Shown: positions 21,220 to 33,976, counted from the first letter of the stretch. The stretch: DNA of 64,000 nt from Chlorophyllum brunneum (GCA_963576785.1 OY756150.1:1364001-1428000); one strand, 5' to 3'. Made by a program: numbers and translations. The notes: generated from the sequence alone by a model not told the origin.

Positions 21220-21842
21220 AGCACAAGTATAAACCATACTTGTAATGCTTCTCTGATGGACTAGCCATCTGCTGACTGAGTTTCACAATGGTATAAGTAA
21301 TATCAGGTTATGAGCCAATCATGAGATACATTAGGGATCCAACAAGTTGTTGGTACTTCTGGCAGACCTCAGGGTCAATGGTACCCTTGTAGGGCAGGAA
21401 GGCACATTCTGCTAGAAGAGATATTTAAGTTGGCCTTGCAGTGACACCAAATTTAGTAAGGACCTTATTGAGATATGAAATCTAATTGACATAGATCCAT
21501 TTATTCTTCTGGTTCCATGAGATAGTCATGCTGAAAAACTTGATAGTTTCTCCAAGGTCACAATATTCCCATCATTCCATGAAGTTTTTCTTTATTTGGT
21601 AATAGAAGGGGCACTTCTTGCCTATGAAGACAATATTATTGACATAGATGAGGGCAATTATGATCAAGCCAGTCTTTGGACAGTGATTGTAATATACTCT
21701 AGTATTGGATAGACATTGCTTAAAACCCATAGCAAGTAGTGACTTTGTCATCATGCACCACCAAGCCAAGCTGGCTTGCTTAAGGCCATACAATGCTTTT
21801 TGTAACCTCCATACTTTATTACATCCAAGTGTGAATCCTTCT
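21220..21842 (-). pseudogene. copia-D pol, reverse transcriptase part
   Basis: On the minus strand a frame at 21886-21572 reads WRLQKALYGLKQASLAWW and IALIYVNNIVFIG, the copia RT motifs YGLKQ and YVDD (here YVNN). Stops and frameshifts break the rest. Confidence 0.85.
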
Positions 21843-22101
21843 GATTGGAAGACAAAGGGTGGACACCAATCATAATGGGAAACCAAGATGTTTCAACTAC
21901 AACCTATATGGGCATATTGCCAAATATTGCTGCAAGAAAACAAAGGTCACATATACCAAAATAATGTGTTATAATTGTGGCAAGCAGAGCCACATCTTGA
22001 AGAACTGCAAAGCACCAAAAAAAGTGTATATCAGAGAGATTACCAAGGAATCTGAGCAAGAAAAAGAAATGACAAAGGATTTTGTTGAAGGCTCTGAGTA
22101 G
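21843..22101 (+). pseudogene. gypsy-4 gag 3' end
   Basis: This is the zinc-knuckle part only. The first knuckle is damaged (CFNYNLYGHIAKYC) and the second reads CYNCGKQSHILKNC. It ends at the same GAGTAG overlap with pol. Confidence 0.85.
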
Positions 22102-22975
22102 GTACAAACCTGTGAGCTGATAAACCTAGAGTTCCTATTTTACTTCATAATAGACAATATGTGATTCCACAAAAACAAAACTCAATGCACAAACTTCTTC
22201 TCGATTTAACTATTAAACCAAAGAAAGGACCCAAACAAATTACTACACTAGTAGACTCCAGATGCACCCATACATGCATAGCACAAAGAGTGATAGAAGA
22301 AGAACAAATCCCAATGAGACCTCTTGAAACTCCAATAAGAGTAATCAATGCCAATGGAACAGAAAACAAAAAGAGAGAGATTATGGACATAGCACACTTG
22401 GTACTGGATAACAGAAAATACACAGAGGAAATCAAAACAATGGTAACCCAACTAGAAAGTGCAGACCTATACCTCAGGCACAACTGGCTTGTCAAACACA
22501 ATCCTGGAATTGATTGGACAAACAACATAATATGCTTCACAAGATGTCCAAAGGATTGCACCACACACCATAGTGACATATGGTTTAACAAAAGAATATG
22601 CACAATGAAGGAATGCATAGAAGAAAAGAAAACCAACCAGACAAACCCAGAGGATCTACCAACATATCTACAGCAATACATGTACCTGTTCAACAAGAAA
22701 AACTTTGACAAATTACCTGAACACACAATATGGGACCACAAAATAAACCTGTCTGAAGATACACCACTGGTACTACAATCCAAAGTCTACCCCATGACAA
22801 TAACAGAAAAACAAAAGTTACAAAAATTCCTTAACAAAAACATTGCTTCTAGACAAATTCAACTATCACAATCCTCTTATGCCACCCCATGCTTCTTTAT
22901 ACCTAAGAAAGATAGAACCAAATGACTAGTACAGGATTACAAGAAGCTAAATGAATACATAACCAAAGACAAAAC
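22098..22975 (+). pseudogene. gypsy-4 pol, protease and RT start
   Basis: A 254-codon frame at 22161-22925 holds the protease (active site DSR instead of DSG) and the RT start (FFIPKKDRTK). A TGA follows, and copia-1 interrupts the frame at 22976. Confidence 0.88.
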
Positions 22976-23547
22976 TGTTGAGGAAACGACCGTAATGAGT
23001 TGTTTGCTGGGGGCAGCAGTAAACGCAGTGGGAGAGAACGTAGGGTCTACTCACCGAGATAATAAGCTTCTATCTGATACCTGTAGTAAGGTAATTCGGA
23101 TAGACAGATATTATTGATAAAGCGATCAACGTCAGTTGAATAGAGACTAAAGTCGATGAGATCGGTTGAGGTGTTGTACTCAAGGAGATAGGCAATGGTG
23201 AAGAAGTTGTTCGATTGAACAAGATACAGAACTTAGGTCTGCTACATGGAGTTTATATACATATTGTAACATAGACGAGTCATACTACATAAAATACTAG
23301 CATTGCATGGATTGTTCCTTATGACTCCCTTTAACTGCGGCGTAGTGCCTGCGGAGTACTGCGGAACATAGTATCTAGTCATTGGTACTATGTAGAATAA
23401 TCTATCAAGTACTTATGACTCTCATCGTATGCAGAGCAACTCATAGGAAGTTACTACGGAATGAAGTTACTAGAAAGTAACGGATCAGTCTATTATTATT
23501 ATAATGACCTCATAGTCTATTTCTAGAATATGTCCGAAACTTCAACA
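22976..23547 (-). repeat. 3' LTR of copia-1 (572 bp)
   Basis: On the minus strand it starts TGTTGAAG and ends CTCAACA. The purine tract GCAAGGAGGAG precedes it in element orientation (plus 23548-23558). Confidence 0.97.
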
Positions 23548-23581
23548 CTCCTCCTTGCTCTGTATCGATATAGAATTTTAA

Positions 23582-26500
23582 TCACTCAAACGTCAAGCCA
23601 AGGCGAGGTCGGAATAGATTGAATTTAATTTTGTCTAAATTCTTTGTGAGAATATCGGCAGGATTTTCAGTGCCTTTCACAGAGAATATTTCAATCTTTC
23701 TGTCTTCTACCAAATCACGAATGTAATGGTATTTGACGTCGACATGTTTTGATTGTTTTTCTGTTACTGGATTTTTGGCCCAAAATATTGAACCCTCATT
23801 ATCACCGAAGAGATAAGGGGCTAATGATTGGATACCAATTTCTTCCAACAAATTGACAGTCCAAACGAGTTGTCGACTGCAATCTGACAAAGCCATATAT
23901 TCGGCTTCAGTGGAAGATAATGCAACAGTTTTCTGTTTCCTACTTAACCAAGCGATAGCTCCGCTGGCTAACAAACAGAAATATCCAGTTACAGATTTGC
24001 GACTAATTGGATCACCAGCCCAATCAGAGTCGGAAAAGGCATTCAGGCCTTGCATAGAACTTCCATTATAGGTAATTCTATATTTGCGAGTAGCATTAAG
24101 ATACTTTAGCAAATGTAAGCCTGCATTATAATGCGCTTTAGTTGGATTGGTCATATGTTGTGATAATTTGACAGTGGCAAAAGCTATGTCGGGCCGACTG
24201 CCTATCATCAGATACATAACCGATCCTACTAATTGTTGATACCTCTTTATGAAGTCAGGTGTTGCTTTTCCTGTATTGGATTCAAAGATAAATCCATTTG
24301 GTAATGGTATTTCTTCTTTTCCAATTATATTAAATCGATCAAGAACTTTTCCTAGATAATCCATTTGGTCTAGGGTAATTGATCGGTTTATAGGATTTCG
24401 CGAAATTTTCATGCCAAGGAACTCTTTGGTTGGACCAAGGTCTTGGCATTCCCATTTCTTCATAAAGAGTGCTCGCTTCTCATGTAGAAGTCTAGAGCCT
24501 CTAATTCCGACGAACATTGAGTCATCTACATAGACCAGAGCTATAATAAGCTCTTTGGTTTCAGGGTCGTAGTAATAATAGACTCCAGCATCTAGTTTGG
24601 ATCGGACAAATCCTAGGTCGGTCATTGACTTAGTCAATTCCTTCCACCATTGTCATCCAGATTGCTTTAGTCCATAAATGGCTCGGTTTAATTTCCAAAC
24701 CAAATTACCATGACCTGTATTGAACCCTTCTGGAAGTTCCATATAGAGTTCTTCATCCAGTTTTCCATAGAGATAAGCAGTTTTAACATCTAAACTGAGC
24801 ATCTCCCAATCGTTGAGGGCAGCGACTGCAAATATGAGTCGTGCTGTCTCATAACGGACTACTGGTGAAAATAGTTCATCGTAATCGATTCCCTCTATCT
24901 GAGAGAATCCTTTTGCTACTAGTCGAGTACGGTATCGACCGTCTGATTTGGGTGTGAAGACCCATCTATTTTTGACAGCTTTTCTTCCAGGCGGAAGTTT
25001 AGCTAAGTCATAAACATGTCTTTCTTTGAGTGAATTTAACTCTTCTAAGCACACTTTCCACCATTTAGATTTCTCTTCTGATGGTAGTCGATTTAGATCC
25101 TTGAAAGAAATAGGAACTAATGGTGATTCGACTTTTTGAGCGCACAGATAATCGATCATCCCTACTCCTCCTTCTCTGCATAAGTCTTCTAATGTAGAAG
25201 CTTCATGCTGAGAACGTCTATCGATTATTCCAGGTTTGGAAGCCTCTGATCGAATTTGTCTAACAAGTTTACTTGTAGAACTTGTTAATTTCGACTTAGG
25301 AGATTGGAACATCTCATAGTCCTGGAGTATTTTGGTCGGATGCTTGGTAGAACCATAGAAGTTTCCTGGACGTTCAGGTACTTTTCTGGTTCTTTGCGGT
25401 CTCTGAGTTATTTCAGGAACCGGTATTTGATCCGAGTGACCTTGTGGTACAGAAGGACCAGCATCCCGATCATCTTCGACAGGGGTATAGGGTATGAATG
25501 GTTGTACATCCGGATCATCTCTTTGAGAAGGCGGATGGTTCGAACCTTCAGGGTGATTAGGTGGATCAGCATATGATAATCCATCACTGTCATCGTCTTC
25601 TGGTGTTTGTGCTTCTCTTGGTGGAAAGAGAATGTTTTGCATAATACCATCCCACTCCTCCTAAACATCGGTATCGATATTCGGTGCTTTTCCCTTTCCT
25701 TTATTCTTTTTAGGTTCAGGGAAAGGAGTTGGAATTCGTCCATGAACAGATCTATAAGTCCTTTCTTCCGAAGAACTTCCTGTAGAAGTTCGGGGAATAG
25801 GGCTTGGTGGTTTATCAATAGGTAAACCAATAGATGGATCTGGAGCATGGAAGACAATAACTTCCGAAGGTGTACTTCGAGAAGTAGAAGATGATGGTTG
25901 GTTCATCCGTTCTTCTCGCTTTTTCCCAACACATTTAGGGAAGTGTTCTTCGCTGAATACGGCTGTTGGAGATGTATAGATTACATTCCCATTTAGGTGC
26001 CTCATGAAACGATAATTTTTCCTGTCTGATGTCCATCCAAGGAAAATCATGAGTTCTGACTTCGCTGTCAGTTTATTGTCTCTTATCTCTTTTGGGAGAA
26101 AGACATAAGCACCGCAGCCAAAGACTCTCTCTTTGGAGATGTCTGGAATCTTCTGATTCAACACTTCATAAGGTGTTTTCCACATGAGCCGTGATACCGG
26201 TGTTTTATTATAGATATGTATCGCATGATCTATAGAAAACTCCCACCAACCATCAGGAATACAAGCATGATGCCGCATGGCTTCTGCTTTATCCATTAGG
26301 GTTCGGTTCAAGCGTTCCGCTCGACCATTTTGTTGGTGTATGTGTGGTGCACTGGTCTCATGTATAATCCCTAATGAGCGCAAATGAGATTGCAACTCGT
26401 CAGTTGCATACTCTCCTCCTCTATCAGTGCAGAGATATTTTAATTTAGTCTCGTATTGAGTCTGAATTAAGGCAATGAAATTTTTCATTTCTTTTGCTGC

Positions 26501-29500
26501 TTCTGATTTCTTATGGAGGAAGCGAATCCATCCATGAGAGGAAAAGTCGTCCATTATGGTCATGACCCATTTAAATTTATGGTAAGAAAGAATCGGAAGT
26601 TCAACTAAATCCGAGTGTATTCTTTCGAATGGACGCTTTGCGCGCGTAGGGTTCTCTCTAAAGGGTTTCTGGTGCATCTTTCCCTTGGCACAACCGTCAC
26701 AGACTGGCTTTTGCTGGGGAGTCCGCACCAGAGTAAACCCAATCGTATTTTTCTCAAAATGATTGAGGATACGATTAGAGGGATGTCCTAATCTCGCATA
26801 TACAACTTTGTAGCCAACGATCGGATCCGCAGTCATAGCTGCTTGTTCCGAGTGTACAATTTTTGTATTAACAAAATGTAAAGTAGTGTTGCGACTTGCT
26901 GAAGGATATGCTTGAAGAATAGCATTTCCTTCGCTATCAACTACTACTGATTCGTTGGCATCTGTTCTAACAGTTTTGCCATCCTGGCATAACTGTCCCA
27001 CTGACATTAGTCGTTCAGAGGTTCCTTTTAGAAGGAAGACTGGATATATTAATATCTGTGTTGGTTGAACGCTGTCAGTCTTCCCGTTATAGACTCTATG
27101 CTTAAGCATAACTGCGCCAAGACCTACCGCATTAAGGTAGGGGCTTTGTGCTCCTACAGTCTTAATTGGGATCGAAACTTCGAGTTCTTTGAAGTTGATA
27201 AAGTCTTCCGCATAAGGGGTATAATGACATGATGCTCCTGAGTCTAATAACCATACGTCACTATATTCTTCTAGTGGCGTTATGCTTTGATCATTGCTTT
27301 GCGATCGAGATCTAAATTGATCCGGTACTCTTAAATACTGATCGGGCATGCGCGTGGAGAAACAAGAAAATTGAGAAGTGTTAAAACACTTCTCATTCAT
27401 TGATTCGCTCGAAGAAAATACATAATTATGGGATCCTAAAGATCCCGATTGCGTATTTACATGCCCGGCCCCCGACGTCCTTTCCCCTTGCCCTTGCCCT
27501 TCTTCTTGCGAAGATGGCCGGTCGGCATATTGGTGACAGGACTGTGTATCAGGGTTAGTAAGAGTATCTGAGATCGAATTGATCACGTACCCAGCTCCTC
27601 CCTTCTTCTTGAAGTTGCTCCCGTAGTTGGTCGGCGAGAGTCCGAGTGACACCTCAGATTGAGGTGCCGAAGCAAAAGGTTCGGACTTCGGAGATTTCGG
27701 GAGAGGCCCAGAAGAGGGTCCTGCGACGTTTGCAGGGTTCCTGGGGTCGCGGATGTCGTAGGCGACATCCTGAGCCGGTGCCATGAGGTCGTCGACCTCC
27801 TTCTCGCTCTCAAGCCGTTTGAAGGCTTCGTCTACCAACACTGAAAGTGTAGCAGGACGCCTATCAGTGGTCTTGTTCTTCTGAGTGAGAGAAAATCTCT
27901 TACTCTGGAAGCGCTCCGTAGGAGGGGAGGCCCGAGGAAGAGGAGGGAATTCCTCTTCGTAGGTCCTGACGACCGGAGCTACTATTTCCTCTGGAGGAGG
28001 AAGGTAGTACGGCCGAACCTCTCCAGGTTCAAGTGAGTCGCCCCGGGCGACGGAGTCCATGCTTGGTATCTTTACCACATGATGCATAGCCAAATTGAGT
28101 TTATTCCCAAATTTGGGAGAAATCAATAGGGCATATGGTGAATCATGCGGTAAAAGAAAAGAGAAGCGGACGCAGGTCGCGTTAATATCGGGGTTACTAT
28201 GTTTAGTGAACCATTTGCTTACCCTCGTGTGTCCCTCACAGGTACAACCTGGGGGGTGACCAGAAGGAACCGAAGGTACACCGGGCGGTGTCACCGATTG
28301 TCCTTTCGGGGCGCGGGGGTGAGAGACCTCATGCATCCGTCGATTATATCGATCGAGAGCACGTTTCTTCACCATTTGCATGGGCGAAGGACCAGTGACG
28401 CGGTCGCGCCAGGTGATCACCTGTTGGATCCGCAGTGAGTTTTCGAGGAGGGCGGTGAAACATAAGTTTCGTGCTTCAGCACGCACCTTTTTCTCGAGCT
28501 CAGCACGAGCGTTCTCTCGTGCCTGCTGGACCTTCTTGGGATTAACCCAAGTAAGCGGTTTTGGTCTCTCACTCACAAGTACACGAGTGGTCGGAGGAGC
28601 GGGAGCGGAAACGGGTCGAGGCGCATCCATGCGCCTCATCAGGTCGAAGGGGGTCATCCCCGGACCAGTGAAGTGATGGACCGCCGGTTCCGTGGCAGCG
28701 GTGAAGCCCGCCATGGCTTCCGCCATGTGGGCCTGGGGTTTACCCTGGCGCTTCTTGGGCTTCTTCTTTTTCTTCTGGACGTTAATCCAGGTAGGAGAAG
28801 GGGGAGAAGGCTGAGGGGGCTGCCCACTCGGATTGGCAGGATGGCGTGAACCTCTCGCAGGCTGGGCCCTGGTATCGCCTCCAGGGTGGAAGCGGTTCCA
28901 GGGTGGTCCAGGGCGAGTCCTGGGGAAATTGCCTTGAGGGCGAGTTTGGTAGTTGGCAGTAGCAGCAAAAGATGCTTGGGGGTTAGACATGTTAGGTCTT
29001 GACCCTTCACGTCTTGACCACTCAGCATTTATAGCCTGCTGAACTACCTCCCAGGTCATATCTACAACATCGTGATTATTTGCCAATGTTGTTTGTGCCA
29101 CAGCATTCCAATCTGGTGGTAATGCGTTCAAAGCGATCATCGCGCCAAGAACTTCTGGCAATTTTACTTTAGCTATTTCTAATTGAGAAGCCATTGTTCT
29201 CAATTCAGCTAGATCCATTGCTGGATCTTGATTCCCTGAAATGCACTTTCGCAACATTCTTTGGAGAATTGAATACACTGCGGCAGGAGAAGGTGTCCCA
29301 AAGCGGGTTTTCAAATCAGTCCAGAGGAATCCAGGAGCATCATGCCCATGGAGTAACAGGGAATCAGGTAAGGTGCCATTAATAACAGCCAATGCCTGAC
29401 CTCTCAATTGTTCTCTCCTTTTATCCTCCTCCGTTAAGGTGGTAGGATTCGCAGGAGAGAGATCCTGGTCTGTCACAGTCCATCCGGACTGATCTGAACT

Positions 29501-29608
29501 AGTGATAGAAATGAGGGTTAGGGCATCCTGAAGCCTTCTAGACCAGAACGCATAGTTCTTAGGCCCATTGAGCTTAGGTAAACCAGCGACGATATTATTA
29601 GTAGACAT
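23582..29608 (-). pseudogene. copia-1 gag-pol polyprotein (two nonsense codons)
   Basis: One frame runs from ATG 29608 to the stop at 23582. It is interrupted by TAG at 25661-25663 (CAG in copia-2) and TGA near 24650, probably a former CGA. Gag comes first (residues 1 to about 250, FWSRRLQDALTLI) and has no CCHC zinc knuckle. Then comes a long proline- and lysine-rich region with CTCEGH near residue 480. Protease LLDSGASCHYT is near residue 788. Integrase has a GHPSNRILNH ... CDGCAKGK zinc region near 940-975 and a D,D,E core (CTDRGGEY, NGRAERLNRT) near 1000-1100. RT has YGLKQSG and YVDDSMFVG near 1690. RNase H has DSDWAGD and SSTEAEYMAL near 1865-1900. The order protease-integrase-RT-RNase H is that of Pseudoviridae-type elements. 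Confidence 0.95.
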
Positions 29609-29634
29609 AATATCTTCGTCGAGTGTATTTCTTT

Positions 29635-29846
29635 CTAGAAGAAAATTCTCGAATCAGCAATGATCAAATACAAGGATAACTCTGTCAGGTGAAGCCCTAT
29701 CATCCTATCTCGGTTAGAGGGGATGATAATGGTTTAACCATCGGTAAGGCTACCGGGGCCCATAACCTGTTAAGGAAACGACCGTAACGAGTTGTTTGCT
29801 GGGGGCAGCAGTAAACGCAGTGGGAGAGAACGTAGGGTCTACTCAC
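29635..29846 (-). other. Predicted leader intron of copia-1 spanning the primer-binding site
   Basis: The donor GTGAGT lies in the 5' LTR (29846-29841) and the acceptor TTCTTCTAG ends at 29635, 26 nt before the gag ATG. A branch-like GCTGATT precedes the acceptor. Copia-2 has the same layout (donor at 50011, acceptor at 49801, 26-nt spacing, GCTAATA). Splicing would remove the primer-binding site from the message. Confidence 0.55.
29748..29767 (-). other. Primer-binding site of copia-1 (initiator tRNA anticodon arm)
   Basis: The bases just inside the 5' LTR read GGTTATGGGCCC on the minus strand. This complements GGGCCCATAACC, the anticodon stem-loop of initiator methionine tRNA, as for Drosophila copia and yeast Ty5, which prime from a half-tRNA. 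Confidence 0.75.
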
Positions 29847-30339
29847 CGAGATAATAAGCTTCTATCTGATACCTGTAGTAAGGTAATTCGGATAGACAGA
29901 TATTATTGATAAAGCGATCAACGTCAGTTGAATAGAGACTAAAGTCGATGAGATCGGTTGAGGTGTTGTACTCAAGGAGATAGGCAATGGTGAAGAAGTT
30001 GTTCGATTGAACAAGATACAGAACTTAGGTCTGCTACATGGAGTTTATATACATATTGTAACATAGACGAGTCATACTACATAAAATACTAGCATTGCAT
30101 GGATTGTTCCTTATGACTCCCTTTAACTGCGGCGTAGTGCCTGCGGAGTACTGCGGAACATAGTATCTAGTCATTGGTACTATGTAGAATAATCTATCAA
30201 GTACTTATGACTCTCATCGTATGCAGAGCAACTCATAGGAAGTTACTACGGAATGAAGTTACTAGAAAGTAACGGATCAGTCTATTATTATTATAATGAC
30301 CTCATAGTCTATTTCTAGAATATGTCCGAAACTTCAACA
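29768..30339 (-). repeat. 5' LTR of copia-1 (572 bp)
   Basis: It differs from the other LTR at positions 5 and 21 only. It contains a TATATAAA box (30044-30051) and the splice donor described separately. Confidence 0.97.
30044..30051 (-). promoter_or_regulatory. TATA box of copia-1 5' LTR
   Basis: TATATAAA on the minus strand, about 200 nt before the LTR donor site. It is conserved in the solo LTR and copia-2 LTRs. Confidence 0.6.
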
Positions 30340-30344
30340 AAAAC

Positions 30345-32956
30345 ACCACTTCTGCTGATAAGCAAAGTCATCAACCAACTTAAGGATGTGAAAGTCTTCA
30401 ACAAACTTGATATTATCTGGGGATATAACAACATCAGAATAAGGGAAGGTGATGAATGGAAAGTAGTATTCATAACAAACAGTGGATTATTCAAGCCAAT
30501 GGTCATGTTTTTCAGAATGAGTAACTTGCCAGCAACATTCTAGAGGATGATGAACATGGTATTCCAAGAAATATTGCATGAAGGGGTGGTCATTAATTAT
30601 ATGGATGACTTCATTATCCTAGGTACTATATAGGAAGAGCTTGAAAGAAGAACAAAACAATTCCTCAACATCACAGTAAAACATCAGCTATATTTCAAAA
30701 GATTGACATGCTTATTTGATACAAAGGAAATACCAATACTAGAATTTGTAGTTGGACAGGGCAGCATTAAAATAGAGGAGGAGAAGGTGAAAGTGGTAAA
30801 GGAATGGCCAACACCAAAGTCCCTAAAGGACATTGAAAAATTCTTAGGCTTCACAAACTTCTACCAATAGTTCATACACAATTTCAGCAATATAGCAGCC
30901 CCCTTACATGAATTAAAAAGGAAGGACACTCAATGGGAATGGATGGAACAACATCAGAAAGCCTTTGAAAGAATCAAAGAAAAAGTCACAAGTGAGCCAG
31001 TATTAGCAATACCACAAGACAAGGGACAATATCAAGTAGAGATAGATATATCAGGCTATGGAGTAGGAGTGGTACTATCACAAAAGCAAAAGGAATATTG
31101 GCACCTGATTGCATTTCACTCAAGAACAATGACACTTGCAGAATATAACTACCAAATTTATGACAAAGAACTACTAGCCATCCAAGAAGCAGTCAAGACC
31201 TGGAGACAATACTTACTTGACACTGATGAACCTTTCAAAATCTGGACCGATCACAAAAACTTGGAATACTTCTGAAAACCATAACAACTTACAGGACAAC
31301 AAGCAAGATGGCAGCTGGAGTTACAAGAATACCATTATACACTGAAACACATCCCTGGAAAGACTAACACAAAAGCCAATGTACTATTGTGACTGACAAA
31401 AACTGATACTATCTAAGACAACACCAACATCACCTTATTACCCAACTATTTATTTGAAGATAACACAATTACCATAATCTGACAAATATGGGAAATCATA
31501 GGGGAAGAAGATCTGAAACATCGACTGTAAAAAGAAACAAAAAGGAAAACACAATGGTTGAAGGAAAAGGAGAAATGACCAGAAGAGATATGGGAAAAAA
31601 ATAGATTACCAATGTTCAAAAGGAGGATATACATCCTACCCAACAGCCAAATATGACAGGAAATACTCCAACAACACCATGATGAAACAGATGTAGGACA
31701 CCCAGGGCAATATCAAATGATCAAACTCCTTAAATGGAGTTATTGGTGGCCTCAGATGTGTAATAATATCAAACAATATATCAGAGGATATAATACATGC
31801 CAAAAAAACAAGATAATCCAAACAAAACCCATCACACACCTCCACCCATTGCCAATACCGGCAGAACCTTGGGAAGAAATATCAATTGACATGATAGGAC
31901 TACTACCAGAGTCAAAAGGATGTGATGCAATACTTGTCATAGTTGATTGTTTTAGCAAAATGATCAGACTATGCACATTTAATACCATACTATTGTCTGA
32001 GGAGCTAGGAGATATATATTGAGATGATATATGGAGAACACACAGAATACCCCACAGAATCATCAGTGACAGAAGCCCACAATTCATATCAAAGTTTATG
32101 GTAGAACTATGTAGAGTAACCAGCACTTAACAAAACTTATCAATGGCATACCACTCACAAACCAATGGTCAAACAGAGTACATCAACCAGGAGGTTGAAA
32201 CATACTTCAGAAACATAATAAACTACACACAGAATAACTGGAAAAAATGGTTAGCCATAGCAAAATTCCAATACAATAACAAAGTCTACACTACTACCAG
32301 ATACCCGCCATTCAAAATAGTATATGGATAACACCCCTGGAAAGGAGACATAACAAACATTACCAAAGTACCCACAATCATGGAACAAATACAGGAGTTA
32401 CAAGACATGCAACAAGAGACAATCAAAATGCTATAGCACAGCTAGACACAAATGGAGAAATGTAACAGTACCAAACTAGAACATGAGTATATTCCAGGTA
32501 ATCAAGTATGGCTTGAAGTGAGCAACATCAGGACAACAAGACCAACCAAGAAACTAGATCACAAACACTATGGACCATTCTGAATAAAAACAAAAATAGG
32601 CAAAATAAGTTACCAATTGGACCTACCTAAAACATGGGCAATACATAATATGTTTAACAGCTGACTCCTCTTCTCCTATCATGAACCCAAGTTTAACAGC
32701 CAGTGCACTCCCCCACCACTGATGTCCAAGATCATCAATGATGAAGAATAGCATGAGGTAGAAGAGATCTGAGGACACCATACAAGAGGATGATGAAATC
32801 AATACCTAGTACACTAGAAAGGGTATACCTCTGAGGAGAACATATGGGAAGATGAGTCAGACTTAGACAATACAAGAGAAACAGTTCAGGAATTTTTAAC
32901 CAAGATTTTGAGGACAAAACCTATAAAAAGGGGGGGGGTAGAAAGTGTCAATTATG
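30345..32956 (+). pseudogene. gypsy-4 pol, RT to chromodomain
   Basis: The order is RT (NYMDDFIILG near 30597), RNase H (30943-31275 open), integrase (31717-32022 and 32143-32331 open) and a chromodomain remnant (LVHxKGYTSEE near 32800). More than 25 stops occur, mostly TAG, TAA or TGA in place of CAG, CAA, CGA or TGG. All domains are present, unlike in gypsy-3 and gypsy-5. Confidence 0.9.
32922..32929 (+). promoter_or_regulatory. Internal TATA-like motif before ORF3 (gypsy-4)
   Basis: TATAAAAA followed by a G-run, 133 nt before the ORF3 ATG. Confidence 0.4.
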
Positions 32957-33054
32957 AACAAAGAACCTTGTATCCCAAGAAACCACTACACTCGAAAAAC
33001 CTCTCATTGTATTCACTGCATACTAGACCTTACCAACTACCTCCACAATATACT

Positions 33055-33933
33055 ATGTCTGCCAAACATAGACCCACCCCCTTGCCAGCCAATGACATTG
33101 AATTTGAACAAGAACTCAACAATATCCTCGACATACAGACAACCAACAAACAAATTGAACATTACATATCAACCATCAAAGGCCTCACATACATTGTGCA
33201 TGCTATCAACAATATTCAAATCCAAACCAAAGCCTTAAGTCATATCTTACTTGTCACCACCATCAGAGCACTCCTAGCTGCCATGTCACCAGAAAAGCAT
33301 GCACTCATGAAGGAGCTATTAGACAAAGCAGCAGCAGACCTCAACATAATGGTACATATGGATGCCAAACATTGTATCCAGAGTGCTCTAGTCATGACTG
33401 GCAAATGACTCAATTACCTCACCAACTCTAATGACAACCTCACTTACCAACTAGCTCAATGCGTAATGGAACTTGACTCATACACCCCCACCTCACTGCC
33501 AGCAAAACCACCATATAACAAGGAAGACAAACAAGAATGGTTAGATAAAGGAATGAAGGAAATCAAAGAATCAGTCCCAGACCATCTAATGGAACCAGAT
33601 ATGTAAGATGAAGTAGACCACCTTCTTATACAAATACCCAACATAGACCCACCAGCTAAACCAACAATCTTCAACCCACCACCATCCTATCTTATACTTA
33701 AAGATGGAGGACAATTCGAAGAGAACTACTGGGAAGAAATAGTTCAGAACCTTGTCCCCACTAAAACCAATAATACTACCACATTCTGAGGATGCACCAT
33801 AGCCCTCTTCTGAGGAGGACAAGACCATGCTCCATTTTGGATTGGTTGTAGATGCCACTTAGGCACTCTCATGATTGGACCTGCCAAATGCCCCCTTGTC
33901 AATGCATTGCATAAAGAAATGACTAAGGAGTGA
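33055..33933 (+). pseudogene. gypsy-4 ORF3 (diverged subfamily)
   Basis: It starts ATG 33055 (MSAKHRPTPLP, compare MPAERQLTPYP in gypsy-1). It stays open to a TGA at about 33406, with two to three further stops, and ends near 33931. The middle is hard to align with gypsy-1, but the C-terminal block lines up clearly: PPAKPTIFNPP, YWEEIVQNL, TNNTTTF, ALF and GQDHAPFWIG. Confidence 0.8.
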
Positions 33934-33976
33934 AGGATCATATTTTATGAGGTCATGAATGTAAAAAGAGAGGTAT

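Larger units (their letters stand above)
15031..21842 (-). mobile_element. copia-D: decayed Ty1/copia element split by gypsy-3
   Basis: The 3' LTR (15031-15474) comes first on the plus strand, followed by the 3' end of pol in reverse (15475-16019). After the gypsy-3 insertion, RT sequence resumes at 21220-21842. The 5' two thirds are missing: gypsy-4 begins abruptly at about 21843 without a target duplication. Removing gypsy-3 and one GTAGC copy restores continuous copia sequence. Confidence 0.85.
22976..30339 (-). mobile_element. copia-1: nearly intact Ty1/copia element (7364 bp)
   Basis: Two 572-bp LTRs differ at only 2 positions. The target duplication AAAAC is perfect (22971-22975 and 30340-30344). 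The element lies on the minus strand, so the right-hand LTR is the 5' one. One polyprotein frame of 2009 codons is broken by just two stop codons. It is among the youngest insertions here and sits in the RT of old gypsy-4. Confidence 0.97.

Noticed and set aside
21859..22101. Independent zinc-knuckle host gene
   Set aside because: It is the 3' end of gypsy-4 gag, with pol following in the same arrangement as in gypsy-3.
27583..29028. Additional frames within copia-1 gag (both strands)
   Set aside because: They overlap a 1315-codon open frame with clear Gag, protease and integrase motifs and have skewed composition.
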